The notes below the pieces were generated by a model. It was not told the origin of the DNA, ran no database searches, and worked only from the letters and a program-made list of their open reading frames with translations. A DNA stretch of 64,000 nt from Symbiodinium natans (Eukaryota > Sar > Dinophyceae > Suessiales > Symbiodiniaceae): contig CAJNDS010002199.1 in NCBI GenBank assembly GCA_905221605.1, positions 1 to 64,000 on the forward strand, written 5' to 3'. Numbering within the stretch: the first letter of the stretch is position 1; each line of letters begins with the position of its first letter. Made by a program: the position numbers and the translations under genes. Shown piece by piece: positions 19,480 through 30,200 of this stretch.

Positions 19480-22056
19480 ATGGCTCGCAACGAACACCTT
19501 TGGGTGTATACCCCTCATGTAAGTGAGGTGATGATTACACTTGGTGTGACCAACGTGTCGGACTTGCAAGAGTTCATCTTTGTGGAAGACTTGGTTGACA
19601 AAGGGATCAACAAAGTGACAGCATGCAAAATTCTGCAATTGGTTGGTGGTGTCCGATATCGTCCGGGAGGACCGGAAAAAGCAGTTCCTTCCGATGCATC
19701 TGTACGGGTACAACAATCTTCTGGGAGCAAGGGAACTGGAAGAATGGCGGTGCGAACCCTCACTCAGGTGCGTGAAGCTGAAGGCTCCGGTGCAAAAACA
19801 ATGCCGAGAGGCTCCTATCGGGAGCTTTTTGATAAGGTCAGGTACCGTGATGCTTGGACGCTTGCGCAGAGGTCTCCGCTGTGCGTACAGAAGCTGCAGT
19901 TGGTGGGAGTTGGAATGCCGCCGGTGAACCCGCCAACAAAAAAATATCGGTCAAGATCAAACCCTCTAAGAAGGGGAAGGCCCTTGCTGGATAAAAAACA
20001 GGTGCGACAGGTGCCACGCTCTCGTTCACAACGACGAGTGCAACCGGCGGAAGTGGTGGAAAAGCCAAAGCCACTGGAACTGAAGCCTCGTGGTGGGTTG
20101 TCGTATCGGTTCAGCAGAGCGTGGGCAGATGTGGTGGATGATGATGAACAGGCGGAGGCTTTGGTCTCTTATGCCGCTTCCTCAAGCGATTCAAGCGAGG
20201 AGGAGACCAATGCCGCGCAACGCATGAGGGAAATCTTTTTGCAAGAAAGGGATTCACAGAGAACTGCGATTCGTGGCAATGTTCCGCTGGGTGGTTCTTC
20301 AGGCCCCAATGACGGGCAGAAAAAATCGGTTCACCTTGGCGAAGGGCGCGACAAAGCGTCGCGGGGGGAGACCCGCCAAGAAGTGACTTCACAAGTTTTT
20401 TCGCTACCACAACCTTCTCGTCGAACTGAACAGTCTCAAAAAAGAGCAAGGGATGGCTCAGTTATAGTTGGTTCGCTGGCGGTGGGCTCCACGGATGAGG
20501 TTTTACCTGGGCAAGGTGTTGCTGGACAGGTGAATGTATCTGAAAGCGCTCAAGTTCTTCCTGGGCAAGAAGTGGCTGGACAGGAGACGGCGCTGGAAGG
20601 AGCAGTGCAAATTTCTGGCGAGGAGACTGACCAAAAAGAAGGAGAAGGTGGGAGCAATGAACTCCGTGGTGATGGTGCGAAGATATTGGATGTTTGTCCG
20701 GTGAAGAAGGACCCTCAGCAATTGCTGGTTAAAGGTCTTCTGACTCGGATTTATTGGAAGGTTGCTGTTGGCAAGTTGCCTGTGGGGCAAAGAGGCTGCC
20801 AGAAGGGGTCCAATAAGATGGATCGAAATTTGGTTATTAGCATGTCATCCGAGGGTGCAAGCGAACAGGATGAGAACCTGGCACTGGAGGACGATGCTGA
20901 TCAGTCAATGGGTGATGGTGCGATGGTGGTTATGGTGTATGATCCAGGAACGCTGATTCAGTCGCCAACGACTGATTGGGTTATGCGTCGCGGTCTGACC
21001 GATCGTACCATCTGGCCAGCAATAGCGGCTACGGCACAGAGGATATGTGCTGAAATGGTTCAAGTGGATGAAATGAATGCCCAGCTAGGGACTGGAGCAC
21101 TCCTTTTTCAAAGGAGAGATCAAGGATATTATGGTGATATGCATCATTCGTTCCATGACAATCCGTGCTTGCCGGCGGTGGGAAATTATCCTCTTTCGGT
21201 GATGGGTGCATTGCTATCTCCTGGTCTGGAAGGGGAATTCAAAAACACTGATAAGTTTGGAGCTGCTATGGAGGCAATTGCCTATGATTGGAGTCGCAGT
21301 CCAGGCATGGAAGTTCACATTGAACTTATGGCGAGGGTAGCCAAATTGGTTCATCCTTTCCTTACCCTAGGAGCTCAAGGGTCAGTGATGTTCTTGGAGT
21401 TTCTCTGGCAGCGCGGGAGGGCCCAGTTGATGGAGTTCCTTCAGGCGGCGACTTGCGCTGATCAATTGGAGGTTCTCTGGAGAAGGATGGACGACGATGC
21501 TGATGAAGAAGTGGATCCTTCGACAGCGGTGCTGGAAGTTCTTGGATCGGAGGTTGCGGTACTTGATCAAGGGAACAATGAATCCCTTATCCCCATTGAA
21601 GATGCTGGAGGTGAGACAATTGGTGACACTGGAAGGGATGGCCAAGCGCCAGAAGTTTCTCCGGAAGAGGAGACATCCAGTGGGTCATCAAGACTGGCGG
21701 ACACAAGGATTTTCTTGTGGTCAGTGTACTCCCGCGTTGCTTCCAATTTCTCTACGCAGGACCGCACTACTGGTAAGATCTTTGACAGCACAAAAGGGTA
21801 TCCTGGTGAAGGACCAAACAATGGTGACAATCCTTCCTCTAAGAGGAACTTACCCTGGATCTCGGAAGACTACCTCGACGAAGTGGTGTCAAAAAAGATG
21901 GAAAGGTCTTCAGATATGGATGGGTTGGATGGGTTTGTTCCGGGAAGTGAGGGACCGTTGGAAAAGGTAGAGGTGGAGAATGTTACTGCCTCTAGAATTC
22001 TTATGGCTCTTTGGAAAAGGGATATAGAGCTGGGTATAGGAGGTTGTGTCGTTTGA
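19480..22056 (+). CDS. Large protein with SAM-like N-terminus, function unknown
   Basis: The first ATG of the coding-like part is at 19,480 (the frame is open from 19,360, but those codons are antisense of the minus-strand gene). The ORF has 858 codons. Residues about 12-57 (VSEVMITLGVTNVSDLQEF, DLVDKGINKVTACKILQLVG) resemble a SAM or similar helical domain. The middle is basic and Ser/Gln-rich with two related repeats of the VLPGQ(G/E)VAGQ type (about 20,500-20,590). The C-terminal half has a folded-looking region (about 20,930-21,480) that I do not recognise. The end overlaps the next ORF's open frame by 46 bases. No RT or transposase motif is seen. It may originally have continued from the CCCH protein to its left. 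Confidence 0.55.
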   Translation: MARNEHLWVYTPHVSEVMITLGVTNVSDLQEFIFVEDLVDKGINKVTACKILQLVGGVRYRPGGPEKAVPSDASVRVQQSSGSKGTGRMAVRTLTQVREAEGSGAKTMPRGSYRELFDKVRYRDAWTLAQRSPLCVQKLQLVGVGMPPVNPPTKKYRSRSNPLRRGRPLLDKKQVRQVPRSRSQRRVQPAEVVEKPKPLELKPRGGLSYRFSRAWADVVDDDEQAEALVSYAASSSDSSEEETNAAQRMREIFLQERDSQRTAIRGNVPLGGSSGPNDGQKKSVHLGEGRDKASRGETRQEVTSQVFSLPQPSRRTEQSQKRARDGSVIVGSLAVGSTDEVLPGQGVAGQVNVSESAQVLPGQEVAGQETALEGAVQISGEETDQKEGEGGSNELRGDGAKILDVCPVKKDPQQLLVKGLLTRIYWKVAVGKLPVGQRGCQKGSNKMDRNLVISMSSEGASEQDENLALEDDADQSMGDGAMVVMVYDPGTLIQSPTTDWVMRRGLTDRTIWPAIAATAQRICAEMVQVDEMNAQLGTGALLFQRRDQGYYGDMHHSFHDNPCLPAVGNYPLSVMGALLSPGLEGEFKNTDKFGAAMEAIAYDWSRSPGMEVHIELMARVAKLVHPFLTLGAQGSVMFLEFLWQRGRAQLMEFLQAATCADQLEVLWRRMDDDADEEVDPSTAVLEVLGSEVAVLDQGNNESLIPIEDAGGETIGDTGRDGQAPEVSPEEETSSGSSRLADTRIFLWSVYSRVASNFSTQDRTTGKIFDSTKGYPGEGPNNGDNPSSKRNLPWISEDYLDEVVSKKMERSSDMDGLDGFVPGSEGPLEKVEVENVTASRILMALWKRDIELGIGGCVV

Positions 22057-22082
22057 ACGCATCTGGATGCAAGGTTGGAGCA

Positions 22083-23600
22083 ATGAAACGTCCAATCAAA
22101 AGGGTGCAGAAGATCGGCACTAGAAAGGCCTTCATGAAAATGTTCAATGTTTTTGGATCGTCTCAGCATGGCTCAGGAGCTGGCGGAAAACCAATCATGA
22201 AGGTGGTAGGACCAAGGCCAGGTTTTCCAGCTGTACTCCAAGCATCAAATACTGATAGCACCTTGGGTGAAGGGAGCAGTTCTCAGGTACATGGCAATGT
22301 TCATGTAGAGCAGAATCGCCCTATGGACCGGTACGAGGCGGAGCGCTTGGAGAAGAGGAAGAAAGGCTTCTGCTATTGGTTCAGCAGGGGAAAAGATCGC
22401 TGCAAATTTGGTGAAGACTGCAAATTCATCCATTCAGAAGATGATGTGGTGCTGCATTCGTATTGGTGCAAATACTATGTGGCGGGGAGACCCTGCTTCG
22501 CTGGGAAGGAGTGTGCGTTCTCGCATGATGCAACTGGTGTGAGGTGCATCCAGTTTGCTCAGTCTGGGAAGTGTCGTTATGGTGACAAGTGTGTCTTCGA
22601 GCATGGTGTTCCGCTGGATGAACAGAGGCCAAGGTCTCCAAGGACGCCCCCAAGGGATGGTCCAAGGAGAAGTTCTGGTGCAAAAGGTGGAGAAAAGGAG
22701 ATCTCTCCTGAACAGTTCGATGATGGTGAGGAGGATTTTATGGTTTATGACGATGATACCAAAATGACGGAACTGTTGATGGAGGCGATTTCATTTCTGT
22801 CCGATGGCAAATCAGATTTGGCTCGAGCAGAGGCGGACCCACTGTTCAAACTCCTGAAGTTCAATGGAGATACTGACCAGATGGATAGAGAATGGGTTTC
22901 GTGGACCACTAGTATGCTGTCCGTGCTGGAACTTCACGAAGTAGTGAAGTCGTATGATGTTTCGCTCGCGGAGGTGGAAGAATGGGTCAATGACCTGAGG
23001 ATATGGTTCGAGCGTGCCAACGTGGGAGAAGAGAAAGATCCCAAAAGGGGAAAAAAGAGGTCCCTAGAAAGGGAGTCCAGCAAGGATATTCCTGCAGAAA
23101 AAGAAGTGGTTGAGACTTCGGAGACGGAGGTTGCCGTTGAGGAGGAGATGAAAAAGGTCAAAAAGAAGAGGAAAGCTGCAGCTATCGAAGATCCTTACAC
23201 TCTTCTGGTTCCAAAGCCGAAGAAGATGCCGGCGAACATTGAGAGGGGTGGATCATCATCCAATGCGGTGGTTTCTGCAGGGGAAAAAGCCTCGAAAATG
23301 CGCACAAAGTCAAATGTCGGTGGAAAGACGAAGAAGAAGGAGAAAAGTCAGAGTCCCAAAAAGGAAGAGGTGGTAATGGTGCAAGGTCCTGAGGAAAAGG
23401 ATCGTCCATCTGATGTGGATGCACCCACTGTGAATGCAGAGCTGGGTCAATCTTGCCAAGCGATTGAGGACGCAAAGAGAGAAGGATTGGTATCCTCAAT
23501 TCAAAGGTGCGTGCAGGATCCTGTTCTTACAGTTTCGGACCTGGAGTATATTCTGCTGCAACTTCACCTCAGAATTGCCAACAATCGGAAAAAGAAGTGA
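22083..23600 (+). CDS. Three-CCCH zinc-finger protein
   Basis: From the ATG at 22,083 there are 505 codons. Residues about 95-174 hold three CCCH fingers: C97/C107/C113/H117 (FCYWFSRGKDRC), C129/C138/C144/H148 and C155/C164/C170/H174 (RCIQFAQSGKC). A conserved-looking helical segment follows (about 215-310), then a Lys/Glu-rich tail with KKVKKKRK and KTKKKEK patches that could be nuclear localisation signals. Role by family: binding of single-stranded RNA. The open frame reaches back to 22,011 and overlaps the previous ORF in another frame, so the two could be exons or frameshifted parts of one gene. The TGA at 23,598 ends it. Confidence 0.7.
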   Translation: MKRPIKRVQKIGTRKAFMKMFNVFGSSQHGSGAGGKPIMKVVGPRPGFPAVLQASNTDSTLGEGSSSQVHGNVHVEQNRPMDRYEAERLEKRKKGFCYWFSRGKDRCKFGEDCKFIHSEDDVVLHSYWCKYYVAGRPCFAGKECAFSHDATGVRCIQFAQSGKCRYGDKCVFEHGVPLDEQRPRSPRTPPRDGPRRSSGAKGGEKEISPEQFDDGEEDFMVYDDDTKMTELLMEAISFLSDGKSDLARAEADPLFKLLKFNGDTDQMDREWVSWTTSMLSVLELHEVVKSYDVSLAEVEEWVNDLRIWFERANVGEEKDPKRGKKRSLERESSKDIPAEKEVVETSETEVAVEEEMKKVKKKRKAAAIEDPYTLLVPKPKKMPANIERGGSSSNAVVSAGEKASKMRTKSNVGGKTKKKEKSQSPKKEEVVMVQGPEEKDRPSDVDAPTVNAELGQSCQAIEDAKREGLVSSIQRCVQDPVLTVSDLEYILLQLHLRIANNRKKK

Positions 23601-24249
23601 TTGGATGGTATGGATGAAGGGATGGTTTTTCTCTTTCTGGAGACAGGTGCGCTGGAACAGCCAATGCGCTGAAAATGTGGTGGTTACTATTAAGGGTATG
23701 TAAATCCCTGATAGTAGAAGTCAGTAGCTTTTCGCGTAGCGAAGACCACGGTTTGTGGTGAAGAAGGCCGAAGAGTCTTCAATGAAAAGAGGATCAAAAA
23801 AAAAAAAGATTCTCTGTGGTTAGTGGGTTTAGCCAATGTGCTATAATTTCGTCCTGGTTGACGTAAAACCATATTGTGCATTTCGAGCAGCTGGCTGCTG
23901 CCCTAATGGCAGTTTTTGGCCAAAGATCTGCACCTCCAATGTGTCCTAGGAAATCCTAGGACAGGGGGAGTGCGGAGCTGCAACTGGTATTGTAGAAAGG
24001 AGTTAGTGTTGGGTGTTGGAAGGGTCAACGTACCCGGAAATCCTTCTTGATGGCCAAGAGCCGTCAGCTTTTGTTGAAAAAGTACGTACGCCTGGGGTTG
24101 GGTTTAACGGGTTGGAGTAGTCCCGTCCCTTCTCCCTTATCCTGTCCCCTTAGGGGTGGGTGTTCTTGTTTCTGGTTCGATCTGGGAAATCCATATAGGC
24201 GACTGTTGAGGGTTGGTTTCTTTTCCTGTTCCCTTTCGGTTGCCCCCGT
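23601..24249. other. Intergenic; no gene seen
   Basis: This stretch follows the CCCH gene. It contains a run of A at about 23,797-23,808 and no convincing coding frame. It leads into G-rich repeats. Confidence 0.5.
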
Positions 24250-25375
24250 ACCCGCAACCCGAAAATTGGTCAGGGGCGGAGCAGGGGGCAGGGGAAGGGG
24301 TTGGTGGTGGGAGTGGGGGGGAAGGGTAGGTGGAGGTGAGGTAAGTGGTTGGAGAGGAAGTGGGAGGGAGGAGGATGAGTAAAGGGTGGGGAGGGGGAGG
24401 GGGTAAGTGAAAGAGGGCACAGAGCAGAGGAGGATAGAGGATTGGTGGCGGATTAGGGAGTTGGGGACGGAAGGTTTGGGGAGCGGTCAGGATGGGCGTA
24501 TACTGATCAGGGAATTGGCCCTGAAACACAAGAAAATTGGTCGGAGTAGGCGGTTATACGGGAAGGGATGGGGGATGGGTAAGTGGAGAAGTGGAATGGA
24601 ATGGTTGGGAAGGGGAAGGGTCGTGGGGAGGGGGGGTAGGGGAAGGGGTTAGGGGTGGAAGGCAGGGCAAAAAATTGCTCAGGGGGCGGAGTAGGCGGTC
24701 GGGGGGGGGCGCCAAGGGGGAGGGGAGCGGGATTGGTAAGTGGAGAGGTGGAGTGGAATGGTTGGGAAGTGGCAGGGTGGTGGGGAGGGGGGGCAGGGGA
24801 AGGGGTTGGTGGTGGGAGGGTGATGGAGGATGGGAGAGGGTGGGGAGGGGGTAATGATGAGGGCGGTGAGAGGGGGGAGCAAGTGGAGAGGTGGAGTGGA
24901 ACGGTTGGGAAGGGGAAGGGTGGTGGGGAGGGGGGCAGGGGAAGGGGTTGGTGGCCCAGTGGATTCTGTTGCGCAGCGGGAGTGGTTGGAGAAAAAGTGG
25001 TAGCGGAGGAGGATGGGTAAGTAGAGGGTGGGGAGGGGGTAGTGATGAGAGCGGTGCAGGGCAGGGATGGGGAGGGAGGGTTCGGGAGGAATGGTGACGG
25101 TAGAGGGTTGGTGGCGGATTAGGGAGTTGGGGGCGGCAGGTAGGGGTGGAGTCTCAAATACAAAAGATTGGTCAGGGGCGGAGCAGATGGTCGGGGGAGG
25201 GGCCCACAGGGGGAGGGGAGCGGGGGTAAGTGGAGAGAAGGGTGGGAGGGGTAGGGAGAGGAGGGAAGTTGGAGAAAAAGTGGTGGTGTTATGGGTAGGG
25301 GAGGGGTAGCGATGAAGACAAGGGGAGGGATGGGGGGTGAAGGGGTGGGGGGGGTGGGGGAAAAAATAAGTAAAA
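24250..25375 (+). repeat. G-rich degenerate tandem repeat, G-quadruplex-prone
   Basis: The plus strand is dominated by runs such as ggggaggggggtagggg and a loosely repeated module (gtggagaggtggagtggaat, ggttgggaaggggaaggg, gcaggggaaggggttggtgg) at intervals of roughly 150-250 bp. Cytosine is rare, so strand asymmetry is extreme. Open frames on both strands are compositional artefacts. The array ends sharply where AT-rich sequence starts. Confidence 0.8.
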
Positions 25376-25747
25376 GGGGGTTTCTGAGGACTGGTACATT
25401 ACACATTGCCCGCCTGTGCTGTTATGTCATTTACCAACTGGTAATCATCCACTTCATTCGTTTTTCACTCACTTTACCTCATTCGTTTTATACAGGGGGT
25501 TTCTAGGGACAAATTACCTCATTCATTTCATCAACTTTCGCACTCTCATTCATTCACCATTTCTTGAAGTGTTCCACACCAGATTTTTCACATTTTTCAA
25601 AGAGTATCCAATTTACCACCACCAAAATCACAAAAAAATAACAAAATATTAACTTTCTAAGGAGTATCCACCTAATTCGTTATTCACAAGATTCATCACA
25701 AAAACCCCAGAAAATTAATATTATGTTAATGGTTAGTTAATTGTCTT

Positions 25748-26185
25748 TTAATTAATTATGCATATTTCTATATGCAATACGCTTGGTTGTTCAATTATTT
25801 TAAAATCTATTTGCTCCAACCGTTCTTTACTGCAAACAAAACGTGTTCCTTTCTTGTGTATGTTTAACAGATTGGTATATGCACTTAATTTTTTAAACCA
25901 TGTTAATTTACGAGTATATACATATGGTTCATCTAAATAATTTCGTCCGTTTTGGGCTTGTTCCATAAATTTTAGTATTGCTTCTTTGATTGGCACATAA
26001 TTTTTTGTTTCTATTTGTTTACTATGAATTATATGTTCTCCTGCTTTTGATAAAAGTCTATCATATTGCAGTTTAAAATCTTCTTCTGGTTCTTCTTGTT
26101 CTTCCTGTTCTTGCTTTTCTCCACAAGCATTCAAGAATTCATCAATGATTTCTTCTTGTTCCACTTCTGTAAAATATTCAGTCAT
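25748..26185 (-). CDS. Unrecognised 145-aa acidic protein of the AT-rich island
   Basis: An ATG at 26,185 (MTEYFTEVEQEEIIDEF) opens 145 codons. Residues about 22-36 are almost all Glu and Gln. The rest is helical-looking and Lys/Ile-rich (PYVYTRKLTWFKKLSAYTN). It lies 78 bases downstream of the integrase fragment on the same strand, as in a compact viral or transposon gene array. Codon use is strongly AT-biased, unlike the host genes here. No family is recognised. Confidence 0.5.
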   Translation of the reverse strand: MTEYFTEVEQEEIIDEFLNACGEKQEQEEQEEPEEDFKLQYDRLLSKAGEHIIHSKQIETKNYVPIKEAILKFMEQAQNGRNYLDEPYVYTRKLTWFKKLSAYTNLLNIHKKGTRFVCSKERLEQIDFKIIEQPSVLHIEICIIN

Positions 26186-26263
26186 AATCTCCCTAATATA
26201 CTAAGGCGTTTTATCTTTAAGTCCTTTTTGTAAAGTTTTTTAATGACACACCTTGTGCATATT

Positions 26264-26614
26264 TTATGAATTAACTAATAATAACTCGTGTCTCATATAT
26301 TTCTTACTCAGTCCTTCAACAACATAATATTTATTCAACTGTGTGTCTCTACTAACTTCTTTCACTTCATAAACTTTTTCACTCCACTGATTTCTGGTCT
26401 CTTTGCGACTGGTATAATTTCCACCACTTTTAGTAAATACCCTAACTTCATCCCCTTCTTTGATGTTAGGATACTTTCTTAAATACTTCTCTTTCATTAC
26501 TGAATTTGCATTTACTTCTACACTATTCTCGTCCTTGTGAGCTTCATTAGGTGTCATTCCTGTTGTGCTGTGCTTCATCTTACCGTTATATTTGTCTAAA
26601 ACAGGTTTCAACAT
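26264..26614 (-). CDS. Integrase C-terminal fragment (retroviral/Polinton-like rve family)
   Basis: The ORF of 116 codons begins at an ATG (26,614), but the frame stays open upstream (KRLVHKGAWTI), so the start is a truncation point. LDKYNGKMKHSTTGMTPNEA is typical of the last part of an rve integrase core. It is followed by a small beta-rich tail (IKEGDEVRVFTKSGG, QWSEKVYEVKEV) like the SH3/chromo-like ends of Polinton, Ginger or KRBA2-type integrases. The DDE residues themselves are absent. Codon use is AT-rich. Confidence 0.65.
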   Translation of the reverse strand: MLKPVLDKYNGKMKHSTTGMTPNEAHKDENSVEVNANSVMKEKYLRKYPNIKEGDEVRVFTKSGGNYTSRKETRNQWSEKVYEVKEVSRDTQLNKYYVVEGLSKKYMRHELLLVNS

Positions 26615-26625
26615 TATTGTCCAAG

Positions 26626-27220
26626 CGCCCTTATGAACTAAGCGTTTAGGGTTTGGGAGTTTGAGACGGCTTGAGTCGAGGTAGGTGTCATACGCTTGAG
26701 GGATGGAGCCTGCGGCAAAGAGGTATTAAGGCTTCATGGTAGAGAGGTAGACTTCGGAAGGCCTTAGTGAATAGATCCGAGGCAAGCATGTTGACTTAGC
26801 TTCCTTCCCTGCAAGCTCCGCCATTTGAAAGTGTTCTCATTGTTCTCATGTCCTAGGTTCCCGTGTAACCTGGGGACGAAAGGTAATTGGGGTTTATAGG
26901 GTTGAGGGGCTTACGGGTCGAGGAGATGATGCATACGTGGGTTTAACGTTTTGAAACCTTGAAGCTAGAAACTAGAAACGGCAAGATGTTTTCAGCCAGC
27001 TTTCGGCAGCAGAAAGTCAGTGCCTCGCCTGCAAGGAACGACGACTTTCAGACAACTCCTTAGAGTTCTCGTCAGACCAAGACGCAGTGCCCAGTCACAT
27101 CAGGGTTTAGAAAGCTCTTCAGGCGCTTCATCCAGCCCACGGTAGTGTGTTCACCACGTTTAAAACCAAAGAACCGTGGAATCTTCGACACCGCCGAATT
27201 CCAATTTGGCCTCCTGCGCG
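26626..27220. other. Non-coding spacer downstream of the glycosyltransferase gene
   Basis: GC content is back at host level. The stretch contains short TTTAGGG-like strings and no convincing frame. A last exon of the glycosyltransferase could lie here but none is recognisable. Confidence 0.4.
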
Positions 27221-30200
27221 TCAAGAAGACTTCCCATGAATAGCTCGCAGTCGGGCTTTCATTCTCATGCCAACGCTCCACTGGCCAAAAGTTTCCCGGA
27301 ACAAAGGCCCAACTACAGCTTCACATCTGTCCCGGAGGCTTTGGTTTGAAGCCAACATTACCATTGCCTTGGCGGCTTGCTCCTTTACTGCTTCTTGAAA
27401 CCGCCGAACAACTTACTGGTACCATTGTTTAAAGAGAAACAGCCAAACTCACTTACGGTCCAGGCGCAATATCTGGATCTGCCCAGCGCTGGTCCGATCT
27501 GTAGATGTGCTTGAACGGCTCTGACACGTTGACCCCCACCTTGCATGGGGCCGACTTTACTCCCGGGTCCATGTACATGGGGGTTGGAGGAGCATGAGGT
27601 TCATTTCATCCCCGAGGCACATAGCGATATGGAATCAAGAGGAACTGAAACTCCTCTGGCAGCTTGGACATGAAGTCCATGTTTCCACTGTAGGCTGTGG
27701 CGATTACTGGCTTGCCCAGCATTAGCATTTCCAGCCTTTTGAAAATCGGGTTTAGGGCTTGTGGGCTTTGGCTATCCTACACCCCAAATGCCTCCCCTCT
27801 AACCCCTAGACCTGGAAAGGTGGAAGCTCTAGAAGTTGCGCCCAGGTGGCAATGGGAGGCCAAAGCCTTCTGAACGATGCATTGAAACCAATACATCCAC
27901 TGAGGCCATGAGCGAATGCATCTTCTGGCAGTGCAATGAAACCGATGCTATTGAACAGCACGCAAGCGTTTAGGGCTTAGGTAGATTTTTGGGTTTGCGG
28001 GGCTCCCGGGGGGGGCTGATGCTTTGAGGTTCGGGTTTGGGTGTCGGGACCACGAGACCCTAAAGAGAGCAAGACTTGATTGTGGACAGCTCCTGTGTGG
28101 TGAGGGCGTCCGTCATAAGTCGGACACGACGGCTCTTGTCCACAGCCTATTTAGGGATCAGGGCTTAGGGCCGAAACGAACCCTTGAGCTTTAGTCGGAC
28201 TATGGTAGCATGGCGTATCATTTAACAAGATCATTAATCTAGGGTTCATTTAGTCCCAGGGAGCCTGCTTCAGCTCAAGGAACTCCTGCTCAAATGTGAA
28301 GCCATGTGTTCGAGGTACAAGACACTTGATCACGAGCAGAACGTCCGGCAAGTCCGGCGAGTCTCCTAGATCCCGGCAGTGATCCCAGGAACAAATAATG
28401 TTGATTGGCTTCTGTTCATTTTCAGGCGAAATCCTGACATACAAGGGCACTATAGTAAGCCCCTCTCCCAGCCCGCGGCCTTCAAACGCAAACCGGAAGG
28501 CTTCCAGTGCGCCCAAGGGGTTCTTGCCTGGGCTTCAAGGACTGCAAACGAAAACCTAAACCCGAGCCCCTAAATCCTAAACCTGAACGTACTTGCTGGC
28601 TTGGGAATAATCTGGTAGGCACCGGGAAAACAAAAACGGACGCCACTTCAAAGCCTAGATGCGGTGAAAAGAGCTTTGGAAGTCGAACAGCACCTTTGGC
28701 GGGCAAATAGGATGCCCTCCCGTGGTATGGGAAGGACTTGGGGGTCTGGTGTTAATTGGGTTAGTCTTAAAGGGGTCACCATGCTATAAGCTTCTTCGGG
28801 GCACGTACAACCCCTCTCAGCACCACCGATGAACTTTCAAGTGAGGCACTGTACTTCTGCCGAGCAATCGCACCCGCGTGTGTGTTTGTGGCGTGGGGGG
28901 ATCGGGGGCGGTGGGCCAATTATGGCGACAATGCCCGAAACACTTGCATTCACAGCGGTTTCTACCTCTCATCAGCAGACTGCACAAGGATGTGGAACAA
29001 GACACGCTATTATCGCAAACGTTCATGCCTTTGGCGAACATGCCCAAACTGGCATTTAGAGCATTTTTGCTTGCAGTCCGTGAACCCCCCCTTCAACAAA
29101 CACTCTTTTATTTGGGGTACTTGTGCATGTTGCGTTACATTGGGGGCTTTAGATGAGCTCGACAAAATGCTAGGGTCGATCGAAGTGATGGAGATAGGAG
29201 AGGCACGCGGCACATGATCCCAGCTGTTGGTAAGCAGACACCCGAGCACACCGCGACCTCTGCAGCCCAAAGCCCGCGGCCAACTATGTAACATCCCTTT
29301 AATGGCTCATTCACTCATCAAAGATGGGATTCCGGCGGATAGCTTTCCAGCGAGGATAGTGCACATCGGCAAGCAAGACTGTATCCAAACCAGGGGCCTG
29401 CTTAATTAGAATGTGAATTTGGCTGCACGATAACTATAAAAAAATTCTGGACCCCGCTGGGAACACTGACAAAAAAGGAAAGGCAAACAACTTAAAGAGA
29501 AGCCTACATAAGCCTATAAGGCCTCAGCCGGACTCTGGGCCCCCGAGCCCGCGCACATGCGGCCAGGCCACCAAGAACACGACGGTGCGCTTTGGCAGGT
29601 CGAAGCGGGACTTAGCCTTCCTGTAATGGTCCTTCGTTTCTTTTTCTTCTTTTTATCTCTGCTAAAGTGCCTTTTGATACCTTGGGGTTATTAGGCGTTC
29701 GAGCCTCCTCAGATTTAAACTGACTATGAGAACACGCTCCCAGGATGGCTCCAAAGTACGAAGTTGATGTCAAAGCCCATGGGCATTGTCACAACAGGCG
29801 TTCTGATTTTCATTCCGCTGGCTTGGCAGCTGGTTTTGATCGATTCCGTGACGAAATCGGAGGTGGTCCATACCTGACTTTCAAGGTTTACGGCTATACT
29901 CTGAACCCTAAACCGCTAAGCCCCAAAAAAGCTTTCCATGGTGGGCGGCGCCTCGTCATAGAAGCGCAAGTGTTTTATCCATTCTTCTGGAAACGTGTCC
30001 AGCTCCCATGCCCAATATCCGATGTTGTAGTGCATCTTCCGAAGGCGATCAGGATAAAAACCTAGGTTCTGGGTGGCCCCTTAGGGGTTTTGGGCCTGGG
30101 CCCTTGGTCTGGTTTCAGGAGGCTTTCTGAATCCGGCGAGACCGCCTCAAGATCATTTCAAGAGCACTCCAAGACTGCTCCGAGATGACCCCCGAACCAC

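Larger units (their letters stand above)
25376..26625. mobile_element. AT-rich island, fragment of a Polinton-like or related element
   Basis: Base composition changes abruptly from GC-rich to strongly AT-rich and back within about 1.25 kb. Two compact ORFs on the minus strand lie close together: an integrase C-terminus and a Glu-rich protein. No terminal repeat is seen, so the borders are set by composition only. Transfer from an AT-rich element or virus of the Polinton/Maverick-like class is the simplest reading, but only the integrase end supports it. Confidence 0.55.

Noticed and set aside
24047-25406. Several Gly/Arg/Trp- or Pro-rich ORFs
   Set aside because: They follow the extreme G-rich composition of the repeat block and show no folded or conserved segment.
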